NCBI RefSeq assembly: GCF_026262505.1
Contig: NC_067206.1
Location: forward strand, 4,802,879-4,866,878
Source: Trichomonas vaginalis G3
Lineage: Eukaryota; Parabasalia; Trichomonadida; Trichomonadidae
DNA: 64,000 nt
Reading direction: 5' to 3'
Shown piece after piece: positions 29,221 to 39,343 of this stretch. Below the pieces are notes generated by a model. It ran no database searches. It was not told the origin of the DNA and worked only from the letters and a program-made list of their open reading frames with translations. The position numbers and the translations under genes were made by a program. Position 1 is the first letter of the stretch. Each line of letters begins with the position of its first letter.

Positions 29221-30903
29221 ATGGAGCCCGTGATATTCAACACTATGGAGCTCCTCCAGTTTGGTATCCAAGAAGAGATAAAAGCTAGCATGGGCTACTC
29301 TCAAAAATGCAGGAAAGAATACTCCACGATCGAATACAAATGTAAGTATCCACAATGTCAAGCTAAATTCAAAGTCCGGATAATAGATCAAGATAAATAT
29401 GAACTACTAATCCACTCTGACTCTCATGATCATTCTGCACCTCCGAAATCAACAAAAACAATATCCTCATTATTTGTCAGAAATTATCTTAAACATTACT
29501 TTGAAAACAATATGAATCATGCTACAGCTCAACTTAAGTGTTTCCAAGACTTAAATATTTCATATACAGACGAAGAGTTACTTTCAATATTTGCACAAGG
29601 TCCAGATGCATTACGTAAATTTGCTCAAAGAGCTGAAATTGTTTCCAAACGCTTTAGTTCGGATGAAAAAGTTTCTTTAGCTATCTTTGTCGAATCTGTT
29701 CAAGAAAGTTGTCCAGAAGATTTAATTGAATTTATCTCTGAGCCGGGAAAACTAGTTTTTTTATATGCACCTTTCGAAGCGAAGGCCCTTGGTCACCAAA
29801 TTTCTACGTTTCACATCGATTCAACGTATAAACTTCTAAGGGCTAACATTCCATTATATGCACTCACAGGAAAAACAGAACATACTATTGTTTTTCCTTT
29901 TTTGTATTTCTTTATTTCTCCTGACACAAGCGAAAATATTCAATATTGTGTTTGTCGTTATTTTCAATATATTAATAGAGAACCCGAGATGATAAGTATG
30001 GACTGCGCCCCACAAATAGCCGAGGCAATTGAGCGAGGTATTCCAAACTGTCATATTCTTTGGTGTGGCGTGCATGTCCTTCGCGCCATATTAAGAAAAG
30101 CGGATAAGTTTAAATCACGAGACAATTTTGAAGAATTTTATAATCTAATGAAATTATTAGTATTCGATACTAAAGAAGAATCTCCCGAGGAAGAACAGAA
30201 CCAAGAAGAAGAAAATCCTAGGGAGGAACCAGCTCAATCTCACTTACTTCAAGCAGAAGAAATTGAAGAAAAGGAACAATATGAAGAAGAATTCATCGAA
30301 AATGAATTTCAACCTTCTCAAATCTTTTTACCACGAGAATCTTCTGATGATCCAAACGATTCTGAATTTATTCCAGAAGAAGAAACGTTTGAAACAAGTG
30401 AAGAAGTTCCAGAGCACCTCACTCAAGAAGAAGCTGCAGACCTAGATGCAGTTTATGATCGAATTCTTGAAATTCTTTCCACTGAACCGAAAGCCCAAAA
30501 GTACTTCGATAGGCAATGGAGGCATCATTTAGATCGTTGGAATAAGCGCTATCGCAACGGAGGTGACGCGACTAATAACGTCAGTGAGTCACATTTCAAA
30601 GTTCTCAAGCATTCTTATTTCCCAGAGAGAAGGAATATTCGATTAGACGATTTTGTTGTTGAATTATACACAACGGTTGTTCCAGCATTATTGATTAAAT
30701 TTAAAGTTCAATTAATCAATAGTGATAAAGTTGTTCGTATATTACGAAAAGCTAATGACCATGAACAAATATTGGAAAACAAAAAAGTCGAGTGTTTGAA
30801 AATGCTTGAAGCAATATATTCAAGTTTGCAACAAGGATCAATAGATTCAAATCTTGTTTATTGTACTTTAAAGGTACTTTTAAAAAAGATACAATTAATG
30901 TAA
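29221..30903 (+). CDS. MULE transposase, 560 aa
   Basis: DDE transposase of the Mutator superfamily. Residues 41-71 form a WRKY/FLYWCH-like zinc site (C41, C46, H69, H71). The MULE core gives D200 (FHIDSTYKL), D261 (SMDCAPQIAEAI), the C/H block NCHILWCGVHVLRAI and E456 in TNNVSESHFKVLK, the last being a characteristic signature. Oddly, an acidic Glu/Asp/Ser/Pro-rich insertion of about 85 residues (317-404) sits between the second Asp and the Glu. The frame is open from ATG to a TAAA stop and shows no lesion. It acts on the TIRs of its own element and of related non-autonomous copies. Confidence 0.93.
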   Translation: MEPVIFNTMELLQFGIQEEIKASMGYSQKCRKEYSTIEYKCKYPQCQAKFKVRIIDQDKYELLIHSDSHDHSAPPKSTKTISSLFVRNYLKHYFENNMNHATAQLKCFQDLNISYTDEELLSIFAQGPDALRKFAQRAEIVSKRFSSDEKVSLAIFVESVQESCPEDLIEFISEPGKLVFLYAPFEAKALGHQISTFHIDSTYKLLRANIPLYALTGKTEHTIVFPFLYFFISPDTSENIQYCVCRYFQYINREPEMISMDCAPQIAEAIERGIPNCHILWCGVHVLRAILRKADKFKSRDNFEEFYNLMKLLVFDTKEESPEEEQNQEEENPREEPAQSHLLQAEEIEEKEQYEEEFIENEFQPSQIFLPRESSDDPNDSEFIPEEETFETSEEVPEHLTQEEAADLDAVYDRILEILSTEPKAQKYFDRQWRHHLDRWNKRYRNGGDATNNVSESHFKVLKHSYFPERRNIRLDDFVVELYTTVVPALLIKFKVQLINSDKVVRILRKANDHEQILENKKVECLKMLEAIYSSLQQGSIDSNLVYCTLKVLLKKIQLM

Positions 30904-30992
30904 AAGATTCAAATAATTTTTTATTATTATTTTATTAATTTTTTTAAATAAGGTTAATAAAAAAGTGACACTGGATAGTTTGTCCCACACTC

Positions 30993-31001
30993 GTTTTCTT
31001 T
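30993..31001. repeat. 9-bp target-site duplication, right copy
   Basis: GTTTTCTTT, identical to 28396-28404. Confidence 0.85.
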
Positions 31002-31398
31002 ATGTCTGCATTTTTCGCAACAAATCAAATCTATCTTCCAATAAGTTACTCTTTTTATTTACAAACTTTCAAGATGATTGCACTATACCAAGAATGTTCA
31101 GAATTTCAAAGAGAACTCATGATAAATTCTAAAAATCATCTAACTTGATATTTATAGATATGAAATTAAATTCAATTTGATTCTAAATTATAATTGATTT
31201 ATTCTCTGATCAAAGATATAACTTTATTCATTGAAAATATTCAAATATTTATGAAGTTTTGCTTTCTATTAGCAGAATTAGTTTTGATTTCAATTGGATT
31301 TATAACTTCATACAATTTTTGATCAAAAAATCCATAAGGAATACACAACATATCATGTCAGAATACTATTTCTTATACAGTCAAAATATAGTTCCCTC

Positions 31399-32740
31399 TT
31401 GTGTAAAGTATTCAATTTATACTTCCCCGTTGTCAAAAATCTTCTCTTTTTTTTAGATTTCTTCCTAATGTTATGTGTTGAAGCACACAATGAAGGTCTA
31501 CAGACAATACGTGTCAGTGCCATTCCAAGTTTCAACCCAAAAACAAAGTCAACATTAGAAAAATTGATAATGAACAAAAATGCTCTTCTTTGTGTAAAGA
31601 GAAAGTCACAAACTGTCATTGATTAGTTCTTTTTATATTCTAACAAACAGTATAGTCAATCACATTTCCGATTTCGTTGAAATTTTATTGAGATCATCAG
31701 ATGAATCTTTGAAAGAGAAAGCAATTGGCATCGTAGCATGCAAAAATAAGAAGATATTGCTAGAGTTGTCATCTCAATTTGGCAAAATAGAGGAGTATTT
31801 CAATGAAATGGAGAAATCACAAGAAAACTTCAGAGATTTCATCAACATCATGGAAGCATTGATAACAACACATCCAGACACACTAGAAAAATGCAGAGAC
31901 ATCATCAAAGAACTAGTAAAATATCCGGAATTCCTTAATATTGTGGATTTCTTCGAAAATCTTGCAGAAGATCCATCAACAAAGAATAATCTTGGCTCAA
32001 TATTATTATCAGAAGATGTTTTCAATGAATTTTTGTCAAAAATTCAAAAAATTTCTGATCAATCAAAAATTATTGGATTAATCAAGATTGTCACAGCAAT
32101 TTATCATTGTAATAGTAATATAAGTCGTAAATTTGCTGGTAAATTGATTGATTTCGTAATTTTCTGCTTGAAATTTTCTGACAATCAAATTTTATGTCAA
32201 ACTTACGTATTGGCAAGGAAAATGATCAATATCATTGCTGACAATGATGCTGCCTTCTGTAATTTGCTTGAAAAAGCGATGAATCTATTGAATAATTTTG
32301 ATGATAAAATTTATGAGTATCAAGTAAGAGCATTAGATTATATTTGCAGCTGCTTTAAAGTAAACTTCGTGACATCATCAATGATGTATGATTCAATGAA
32401 AATTATGAAGAAATTGAAGGAAATAATTGAAAATTCAAAAAACAATTCTTTTCTTTTTTTGTCTTTGTTTAATTTTGCACGTGTTCTTTCAAATACAACG
32501 GAATATTCGGACGAAATCATTGGCGATTTCGTTTCTTTCCTTTTGGAAAAGTATTTGGAAGGGAACAGAACATTCTGCGCTTTCTGCAAGGACTTCTTTG
32601 TTTCGCTTCGTCGGTCTGTTTCAAATGATGAAATTTTTCAGAATTTGCTTGAAAAAGAAAAATTTAAGGGTTTCATCGAGATTTGCAACGAATACTCATC
32701 GTACATTGATACAATCAATTTGTATTTAACGATGAGATAA
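31399..32740 (+). pseudogene. Armadillo/HEAT-like helical repeat protein, amino end damaged
   Basis: The main open part (from about 31619 to 32740, up to 373 residues) is a regular all-helical repeat protein in the style of the abundant armadillo-like proteins of trichomonads, ending INLYLTMR. It has no ATG at its beginning (the frame opens with TTG; the first ATG is MEKSQENF at 31809). A coding-looking stretch in another frame (31480-31626, VEAHNEGLQTIRV) precedes it. This suggests a gene with a frameshift or lost 5' part. The MULE insertion 400 bases upstream may be related. Function unknown; such folds bind other proteins. Confidence 0.6.
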
Positions 32741-32779
32741 CACAAAACTCTCTCTATCTCTTATTTTTCCTTTTGTTTT

Positions 32780-33500
32780 TCAAAAAAATGTTTTTTTGAT
32801 AAAAATTTTTTTATTATTAAAAGTGACAATTTTACAAACAAGAAACAAACATTGATAAGACATTTCCATTCCGTTTGAATTAAAACCATTTTCATAAAGT
32901 AATTTAACATAATCAAGTGATAAGTTTGAAGCCAAGTTAATTGGAGTTCTAACAGTTTCATGACCTTCGCAATGCATTGCCCAATTTACATCTGCACCTT
33001 TCTTAAGAAGAATCTTTGTTAATTCCATGTTATTCGCTCTGATTGCTTCACACAAAGCTGAAGAATCTCTTTCAGCAAATTCTTTTGCAGTGTTATTGAT
33101 ATCAGCGCCATGTTTCAACAACAAAAGAGCCATTTCTTTATTACTATTTTTACAAGCCATTGTCAAAGCATTGAATTTTCCTTCTTTCACGTCATCTTTG
33201 TATTGGAACCTTTTGAAAAGTAATTTAACAAGTTCTAAGTTATTCATTCTTGCTGCGTAAAAGAAAGCTTTGCATAACTCATTGTCTTTCAAAGCAGAAG
33301 ACCTATAAATACGAGGTTCTAATCCCCATTCATCTTCTTCATCAGAACCAATGTTTTCTCCTTTGATTGCAGGAGATTTCATAGTTTTCGGACCATTTTC
33401 GAATGCGTACTTAACAATTTCAGGTAAATCATATTTGCAGCATCATTGTATACTTTGTTATTCGCAAAAACCGTTGCAAATTCTAAATAATCCAAATTTA
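32780..33500 (-). pseudogene. Ankyrin-repeat gene remnant
   Basis: About four ankyrin-type helical pairs (NNLELVKLLFKRF, NSNKEMALLLLKHGADIN, NNMELTKILLKKGADVN, LSLDYVKLLYENG). The visible ATG at 33382 (MKSPAIKG) is probably internal: coding sequence continues upstream (LPEIVKYAFENGP) and then resumes in a second frame (LDYLEFATVFANNKVYND, near 33435-33500), so one frameshift lies at about 33435-33445. The normal amino end is missing. The tail after 32840 is AT-driven, so the 3' end may also be abnormal. Confidence 0.7.
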
Positions 33501-34666
33501 AGGTTAAGGATACCCTTACATTGCGTAGTTAGAAAGAGAATATGATATTGTCATGATTGCGAAAGTTTTAGGCTCCAGAAATGAATATACATCAAACTGA
33601 AACAATTGATAAATTGAATGAACTTTTGAGAGGTTCTCAAATAAAAAAAATTATCTCATTTTTTACAATATTACTATTATTTTATCCACATATGTATATA
33701 TAGTAATTTGAGAAAACTTTTAGGAAAAAATAAGTTTAATAAAAATCTGAATTTTACTTGTTGTGGGATTGTTATTAATTGACACTCCAGACGTATTACT
33801 AATAGTTATGCGTATGCAATTAAAGTATTTCTGATGGACAAAATGTGAGATTTATATCAGATAATTCATTTCTACTATTAAGTTATTCATTTATGAGTTT
33901 GCACTTATTCGCACTAAATAAATAACTATTAAAAATTGTTTTAATTAATTGACACCATATAATAGAGTGAATTTTGTTTGATCAAACAACAATAGATGAT
34001 AGATATAAAGCCAAGAAACTTGCTATTAATATGCTCTACTTGCTATTTCAATGTAAGTATGATATTTTCTAAATGTTTCGTTCAGATAACTTAGATATAT
34101 TAGTCAAAATTTGAAATTTTAATAGCACATATATTAAAAATAATTATTATTCATAAAAGATTAATGAAATAGTAAAAAAAATCAATCAAATTATAAAAAT
34201 ACAACATTTAGAAGAATTCTTATTATCTTCAAAAAGTCAGTATTTCTGCTGTAATTTTCTACAACATTGTAGTTATTGCACTTTGTCTATGGATTTGTAT
34301 ATATGTTATATATAAATTATATATCTAAACTGCCCATAAGTGCAATTTTTATATAAATTGTTTATTTCTTTAACAATTTCATATAAAATATGCTTTTTAA
34401 GCGTATCAAAGCTGTGTTCTTAATGTGCATGGATATATCAAGAAAAATGTCGAAAAAAAATGTGAATTCACAAATTCACTGAATTTTCACCGTTTTTGAA
34501 TTTTGCTACAGCACTAATATTAAATAATACTAAAATCTTCTGTCTTTGTAAAAGAATAAATTCTGACAAAAAGTGCTCGTTTAAATTTAATGATCATCTG
34601 TATGACTAAGTGGTAAAAAGTGTTTATGACCAAAAAAGGGTTACATGCTTAGTCTATTTTTCTGAC
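33501..34666. other. AT-rich intergenic DNA
   Basis: No gene or repeat I can support. Confidence 0.55.
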
Positions 34667-34872
34667 AGGATACTCTAGATTTACATGATCTCTATTTCAT
34701 ATCTCCGTTTTTAGATTCTTCGACAGAAGGGGAGAGATATAGCATCGTGGAATTGTACAAATCTCTTTATGAAGGTGATGAGATAACCTTTGACTTGTGC
34801 ATTGGTTCGAAACCATGCTTCAACAAAATAAGGACTTCACTATTTCAACGAAGTCATCTTTTGAACGTAAGT
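34667..34872 (+). pseudogene. Host gene fragment beside a Maverick
   Basis: About 68 open codons without an ATG (LHDLYFISPFLDSS, then ERYSIVELYKSLYEGDE and CIGSKPCFNKIRTSLFQRS). Composition is that of a real protein and clearly unlike the flanking noise, but I do not recognise it. It stops where the Maverick remnant begins, so it may be a host gene piece interrupted by insertion or deletion. Confidence 0.4.
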
Positions 34873-34887
34873 TAAAGTTCTAAACAC

Positions 34888-35115
34888 TTACTTATTATTT
34901 TTCTTAGCTTCTTCCTCTTCTCTCAATTTCTTTGCAATCATTCGTGGATTCTTTGCGCGTCCAGCTGCTAATGCAGCTAATTGTTTCTCTGTGAGTTTAC
35001 GCTTTGGTTTAGCTGGTTTCTCTTCTTGTGTTTGTTCTTTTGGTTTGAGTTCATTAAGTATTTCTTCACGAAGTTCATTCTTGAGTGCTTCTCTGTCGAA
35101 AGTATTCTCAGTCAT
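34888..35115 (-). CDS. Maverick Lys-rich small protein, 75 aa
   Basis: Very charged (NELREEILNELKPKEQTQEEKP in part; tail of KLREEEEAKKNNK) with a KRKLTEKQLAALAAGRAKNPR core rich in Lys/Arg/Ala, resembling DNA-binding tails of virion proteins. The start at the ATG at 35115 is preceded by TTAGGAGTAAAA in the divergent spacer. Unrecognised. Confidence 0.45.
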   Translation of the reverse strand: MTENTFDREALKNELREEILNELKPKEQTQEEKPAKPKRKLTEKQLAALAAGRAKNPRMIAKKLREEEEAKKNNK

Positions 35116-35149
35116 TTTGTTAGGAGTAAAAAATTTTATTAGGATAGAA

Positions 35150-35266
35150 ATGACGTCAAAACTTTCACCAAGTGAAAAGCAATCAATCATATTGAATGAA
35201 GCTAAAGGAATACAACATCCATTTATATTATGTTTGTCATATGAAGAATGGTTCAGTTCAAGTTAG
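35150..35266 (+). CDS. Maverick micro-protein, 38 aa
   Basis: MTSKLSPSEKQSIILNEAKG and on to EEWFSSS. It diverges from the Lys-rich gene with 34 bases between starts and overlaps the next frame. Low certainty as a gene. Confidence 0.3.
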   Translation: MTSKLSPSEKQSIILNEAKGIQHPFILCLSYEEWFSSS

Positions 35267-35568
35267 AAAGAGAAGAGGCACCATTGAATTCACCAGCTCC
35301 TGCCCCAGCTCCTGTTGTTCAAGAAGCTCCTAAAGTTGATGAGAAGAAAGAAGAAGAACAAGCATATACTAATAAAATGTTGTTAGAGATGATGACAAAG
35401 ATATTAGAACGTAACAGTGTAGTTAATGAACCAAACATGGACCCAATTGAACGTGAGAAGGAAACTAAAGAGAATCAAGAATATGTTCAATCAATGGAAG
35501 AGAAAAGAATACACTTCGATGATGAACCAGAGCCTGAACCAGAACCTCCTAACCTCAGCCACAAATAA
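35248..35568 (+). CDS. Maverick acidic Pro-rich protein, 106 aa
   Basis: A Pro/Ala tract (SPAPAPAPVV), a helical Glu/Lys body (NKMLLEMMTKILE) and an acidic Glu-Pro tail. Probably disordered; unrecognised. It lies just upstream of the capsid gene on the same strand. Confidence 0.4.
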   Translation: MVQFKLEREEAPLNSPAPAPAPVVQEAPKVDEKKEEEQAYTNKMLLEMMTKILERNSVVNEPNMDPIEREKETKENQEYVQSMEEKRIHFDDEPEPEPEPPNLSHK

Positions 35569-35620
35569 GACGAATAATCCCAAGAATAAGAAGATTGTAA
35601 ATTTTTTAAGCTGAGAAAGA

Positions 35621-37303
35621 TGTTGAACGATAACCTCAATACATACAGTATTGCTGATTCCATCAGACAAGTAAGATATTATTTCGATCAAGTTGATGGG
35701 GCAGTTCCTATTGGAGATAACAACCATAGATATGTCCAACAAAAGTGCCAGCTATGCCGACAAATACTATTGATAACGGTTATATTACATTTAACATATC
35801 ACCACCTGGTGAGAACATGATTGACTTATATAATACGTTCATTAGTGGTTATGTCGATGGTGAGTGCATAATTACAACAGAAACTGAACCAGCTGATGAA
35901 AAAGTTCCTAAATATGATGGTGAAGTATATAAAGAAAGAGCTGTTGAGACAGCTCCTACAGGATCAAATGTTACAGCAATTAAAGCAATTGATACTAAAT
36001 ATGCTGGTGGCAAATCATGTGCACATCTTCCAGCAATTTGGTTGGGATACATTGATTCATTCTATGCTGTTGAATCATATCAATTAATCGCTAATGGTAA
36101 AAGTGTTTATACACAAGATAATGCTAGAGAAGAAGGTTACATTACTTCTACTGCATCTACAACAAGAAGCTATAAGAAAGTTGATGTATTTAGTAAGGCT
36201 AGACATAAAGATGTTTTCAATAGATGTGATACAGTTCGTTCTGGACAGATTATTGAGTTCAATAAACCAATTAGTGGTGCAACTACATTAAAGTTCCACA
36301 TACAATCAAGATTGACCTAAGAAGATTCCTAATACTTAATAACATTAGATTCCTTCAGCGTTTGCTGGTAACTTACAACTTAAGGTTAAGTTCAGTATTG
36401 CTGGTATGGTTTGGACACCATTAAGTTATCAGGATATTCTACCATTACCGAACATGCAAGCCAATGTTACAAGCTATATTCCAATCACTAATCACTTCAC
36501 TCCTATCTATGAAGGTATCAAAGTTATTGATACTGTAACTTGGAATGCCGATAAGAGTACGATATCATTTGGTACCAAGTTTATTAAGTTCACTAAGAAG
36601 AATGCAAACTTCTTTGAAATGATTACATACTGTAACTCATTCTCTTTGGACCCTAACATCTATAGTGATTTGGTGACAAGATATTCGGCAAAGACTCTAA
36701 ACTTCCCAATCAAAAGAATTGACTGCATTACTATGGATGGTTCAATGGCTAAAGGTGAAGGAACTCCTTGTACATTCACGGCAGCATTTACTCCATTATA
36801 TGTGAACACCATTTATACACTATTTAAGAAAACACCTATTATACACTACCTATGAAAATCCATTGTTTGAACAAATTCAATTGAACTGTGGAGCATATGG
36901 TAACATACCCGCTGAGGCTCAAGCATCTAATGATCCAATCTTCTATGAGATGCAGGCAAATGCCACTAACAATAATAACGATACTGTTGGCTTCAACTAT
37001 GATGTCATGAGGTCTATCACAACCACATCAGTCCCTCAATTTGGAATCGAGTCAAATGACTTAGGTCATTACCTATGTGGATTCCCTTGCGAAACTGATT
37101 ATACATTCCAACAGGGTCAGTTATCTAATTCACCTATTACATATAAGCTTACAGTTAAGCCAACAGCAGAGTCTATTAAATATACTGAGAAACCAGTGTT
37201 ATGCTTCTTACGTCACGTTTGCCTCTCCATACAGATTAAACCTGTGGGACCACCTATCGTACTTCTCGACGATTATGATTTATCAGCCCCTGCTAGTGAA
37301 TAA
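35621..37303 (+). pseudogene. Maverick major capsid protein, broken
   Basis: Major capsid protein of the double jelly-roll type that defines Polintons as virus-like elements. Coding-looking, beta-rich stretches with recurrent aromatic and Asn residues run through the whole interval, including an amino-terminal region and two later sections with the DVFSKARHKDVFNR and FEMITYCNSF type of sequence. It is broken, with about three or four breaks, and is treated as a fossil. Family assignment is by overall composition, size and Maverick context, so it is firm for Maverick but less so for the exact fold. Confidence 0.7.
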
Positions 37304-38160
37304 AGGTTAGTTTACATATGAACGTTTATTTTTACACATATATGCGTACATATGCGCGCCCGTATGGTGTCAGTTTTCTGTCACTTTTTTCATTGTGTCG
37401 GTGCCTGTAGCTGTAGGCTACAGGCGACGCACAATGTATACTGTACTTATGATATTTACAAATATCAAGTTATCATGTTTTTTGAGAAATTATGAGAAAC
37501 AAACAAAAATGAAAAAGATAGGAATAGCAATGAATAGTGATGTGGGTATAGAAAATGTAAGAGATATGAATGCAAAGCAATCAGTACTTAGGATATTGAC
37601 CATAGATTTCGAAAAAAAAATGCTGCATATTGAGCGAAAACTATGATTATATTATAAGGCTGTCATTTAAAGCATAATGAAACTATTCCCTTTTCATTTT
37701 AATCGAATAAGATAGTAAAGATTTTTGAATTAGCTAGAAACTGATGAGATGTTTTCACAAATCAGATTTTTAATCTCTATAATGCATAATTCACTCAATA
37801 TCTCAATTTTGATATTGCGAGATATTTTTGCTATCGGTTTCGCAATTTTGACATAATAGCAAGAGGGTTCTATAAGCATTATTATCAACGTAGAATCTGA
37901 ATATCATATCAGAAAATGTCGCAAATCTGACATTTACCCGACCAAATAGCAAAAATAATTGAATACTTTTCGCAAAAACTTTAAAAATCGATAAAAATAT
38001 GAAATATAGATATTAAAGAGACTTCTTATATAATATTCATAAAGATTTTCCAAAAATATGATACCGCAAAATTAAAAAAGTGACGTCTTGAGTGGAGTCA
38101 AAGGTCGAAATTGCTAGCTAAATGTTTTTTTAGCGAAATTGCGTATTGTACGTTTTTTTC
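37304..38160. other. Maverick subterminal non-coding DNA
   Basis: A palindromic GC-richer stretch near 37398-37434 (CCTGTAGC / GCTACAGG) is followed by AT-rich sequence. No gene supported; the frame at 37395 is incidental. Confidence 0.5.
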
Positions 38161-38177
38161 GCAAAACGAAACCCTTA
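38161..38177. repeat. Candidate Maverick terminus, second copy
   Basis: GCAAAACGAAACCCTTA, identical to 15213-15229, in the same orientation in the window. Confidence 0.65.
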
Positions 38178-38515
38178 CTTGAAATGTTAGTTGATTCCTA
38201 TACTTAAATAATTCATAACTAAGTAGTTAATGTTGTAACTTATCATTTAATTTTCAATGCATTGAAAAATTTAAATATGATTTTGATATCACTAATTTTC
38301 TATATTAATTAAAAATATAATAAAATTTTCATAAAAAAATTTTCTCCATGTTCACAAAAGGAAAAAATATTTCAATGTAAAATTTCTTAAGTTGTATTAT
38401 TTACTATGTAGATCATTTTTAGCATCAACATCCTGGCAAAACCGCAATTTGCCTTCGAATTGAGAGGAAACCGCTTTTGATTTGAGAACCCTAAATTTCA
38501 GTTTTGACATAAACT
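38178..38515. other. Intergenic, upstream of the gene at 38516
   Basis: AT-rich; no clear Inr matching TCAYW right before the ATG (TCAGT at 38498 is near but has G at +2). Confidence 0.5.
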
Positions 38516-39343
38516 ATGGCTGCGATCTTAATTGCCTGCGCAATTATCTCATGCCTTGCTAGTGCAGTAAAAATTGTTCAATCATTCAAGACAGAGGTTA
38601 TCCAGAACCCAATCACATCTGGACATGGAAAAGGTTTCTGGGATTTCTGCTCATTCTCTAGTGTTGATTCAATGACAATTAGATACGAAAGAGGACCAAA
38701 TTACGTTAATAACTATCTTATACCGTCTGTAATTGGCAAGTCCAAGTGCAAGAAGGTTGTTGAGAACAAGCAAGAAATTGTTGACTATCTCAATGCTCTT
38801 GTTGACAATGAGGGTTACGAGTTCGAAGCAGCTTCTAAGTCTCTTACAGCTATTGTTTACAACAAGGCCACACTTGAAATGTTCATGTGGATTTACACCT
38901 TCACACCAGTCACCATCAACCAGAAGAGTGCTCTCCGTATCGAGTCCATGCGCTTAGAACTCTATGGCTGCAGACTCGCCGCCGACTGGACATTATACAA
39001 CACAGTTACATCCTCCATGTTGAAGATGAAGAACGTTGTTGAAGTTCAGTACAAGGATGCTGCTATCTCACCAGACAAGATTGTCGATGCTATGGCTATT
39101 GCTTTCGCTCCAGTCTACTTCGGCATCATCAGAGTTCCATCTGGCTTCCTCGATGTCCTTAAGGATGCTGTTAAGAAGTCCATCGACACACCAACAGAAC
39201 TTCCAGGCTCTTACACACCAGAGCAGATGAAGTACTCCGAGGCTCAGTACAACGCCATGATCGAGCGCCAGAAGCAGCGTGATGCCCAGGCAATCGAGGG
39301 CATCAAGGAGATCGGCGATGCAGTCGCTAAATTAGGTAAGTAA
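38516..39343 (+). CDS. Unknown membrane-anchored protein, 275 aa
   Basis: Residues 1-20 (MAAILIACAIISCLASAVKI) form a hydrophobic signal or anchor. The body is a mixed alpha/beta domain without motifs I recognise (IRYERGPNYVNNYLIPSVIG; FTPVTINQKSALRIESMRL), ending in a charged helical tail (ALERQ-type, YNAMIERQKQRDAQAIEGIKE). Codon use toward the 3' half is rich in C-ending codons like alpha-tubulin, which in this organism goes with high expression. The gene is intact and stands alone. It could be an abundant secreted or organelle-surface protein; that is inference. Confidence 0.8.
   Translation: MAAILIACAIISCLASAVKIVQSFKTEVIQNPITSGHGKGFWDFCSFSSVDSMTIRYERGPNYVNNYLIPSVIGKSKCKKVVENKQEIVDYLNALVDNEGYEFEAASKSLTAIVYNKATLEMFMWIYTFTPVTINQKSALRIESMRLELYGCRLAADWTLYNTVTSSMLKMKNVVEVQYKDAAISPDKIVDAMAIAFAPVYFGIIRVPSGFLDVLKDAVKKSIDTPTELPGSYTPEQMKYSEAQYNAMIERQKQRDAQAIEGIKEIGDAVAKLGK

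Larger units (their letters stand above)
28405..30992 (+). mobile_element. Mutator-like element (MULE), apparently complete
   Basis: A 2588-base element with terminal inverted repeats 28405-28436 and 30961-30992: GAGnnnGGGACAAACTATCCAG continuing into TGTCACTTTT. It is flanked by an exact 9-bp duplication GTTTTCTTT, the length expected for Mutator transposition. It carries one open transposase gene (29221-30903) and a subterminal 121-bp tandem array. MULEs are established in T. vaginalis. Exact duplications and an open gene suggest a recent insertion. Confidence 0.93.
34888..38177. mobile_element. Maverick/Polinton remnant, capsid end, fossil
   Basis: Only about 3.3 kb of a Maverick remains: small genes at 34888-35568, the major capsid gene (35621-37303) and a non-coding end finishing with the same 17-base tip as the first Maverick. 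The rest of the element is absent on the left. The capsid gene is broken several times, and the whole has about four to six breaks, so it looks older than the element at 1-15229. Since the first copy shows the methyltransferase end and this one the capsid end, the two probably display opposite ends of the same family, this copy being inverted. Confidence 0.85.

Noticed and set aside
23931-30986. Common family for the foldback element and the MULE based on shared GTCACTTTT
   Set aside because: The word is in opposite orientation relative to the element ends and also matches the host Inr (TCACT followed by T run); too short to prove kinship.
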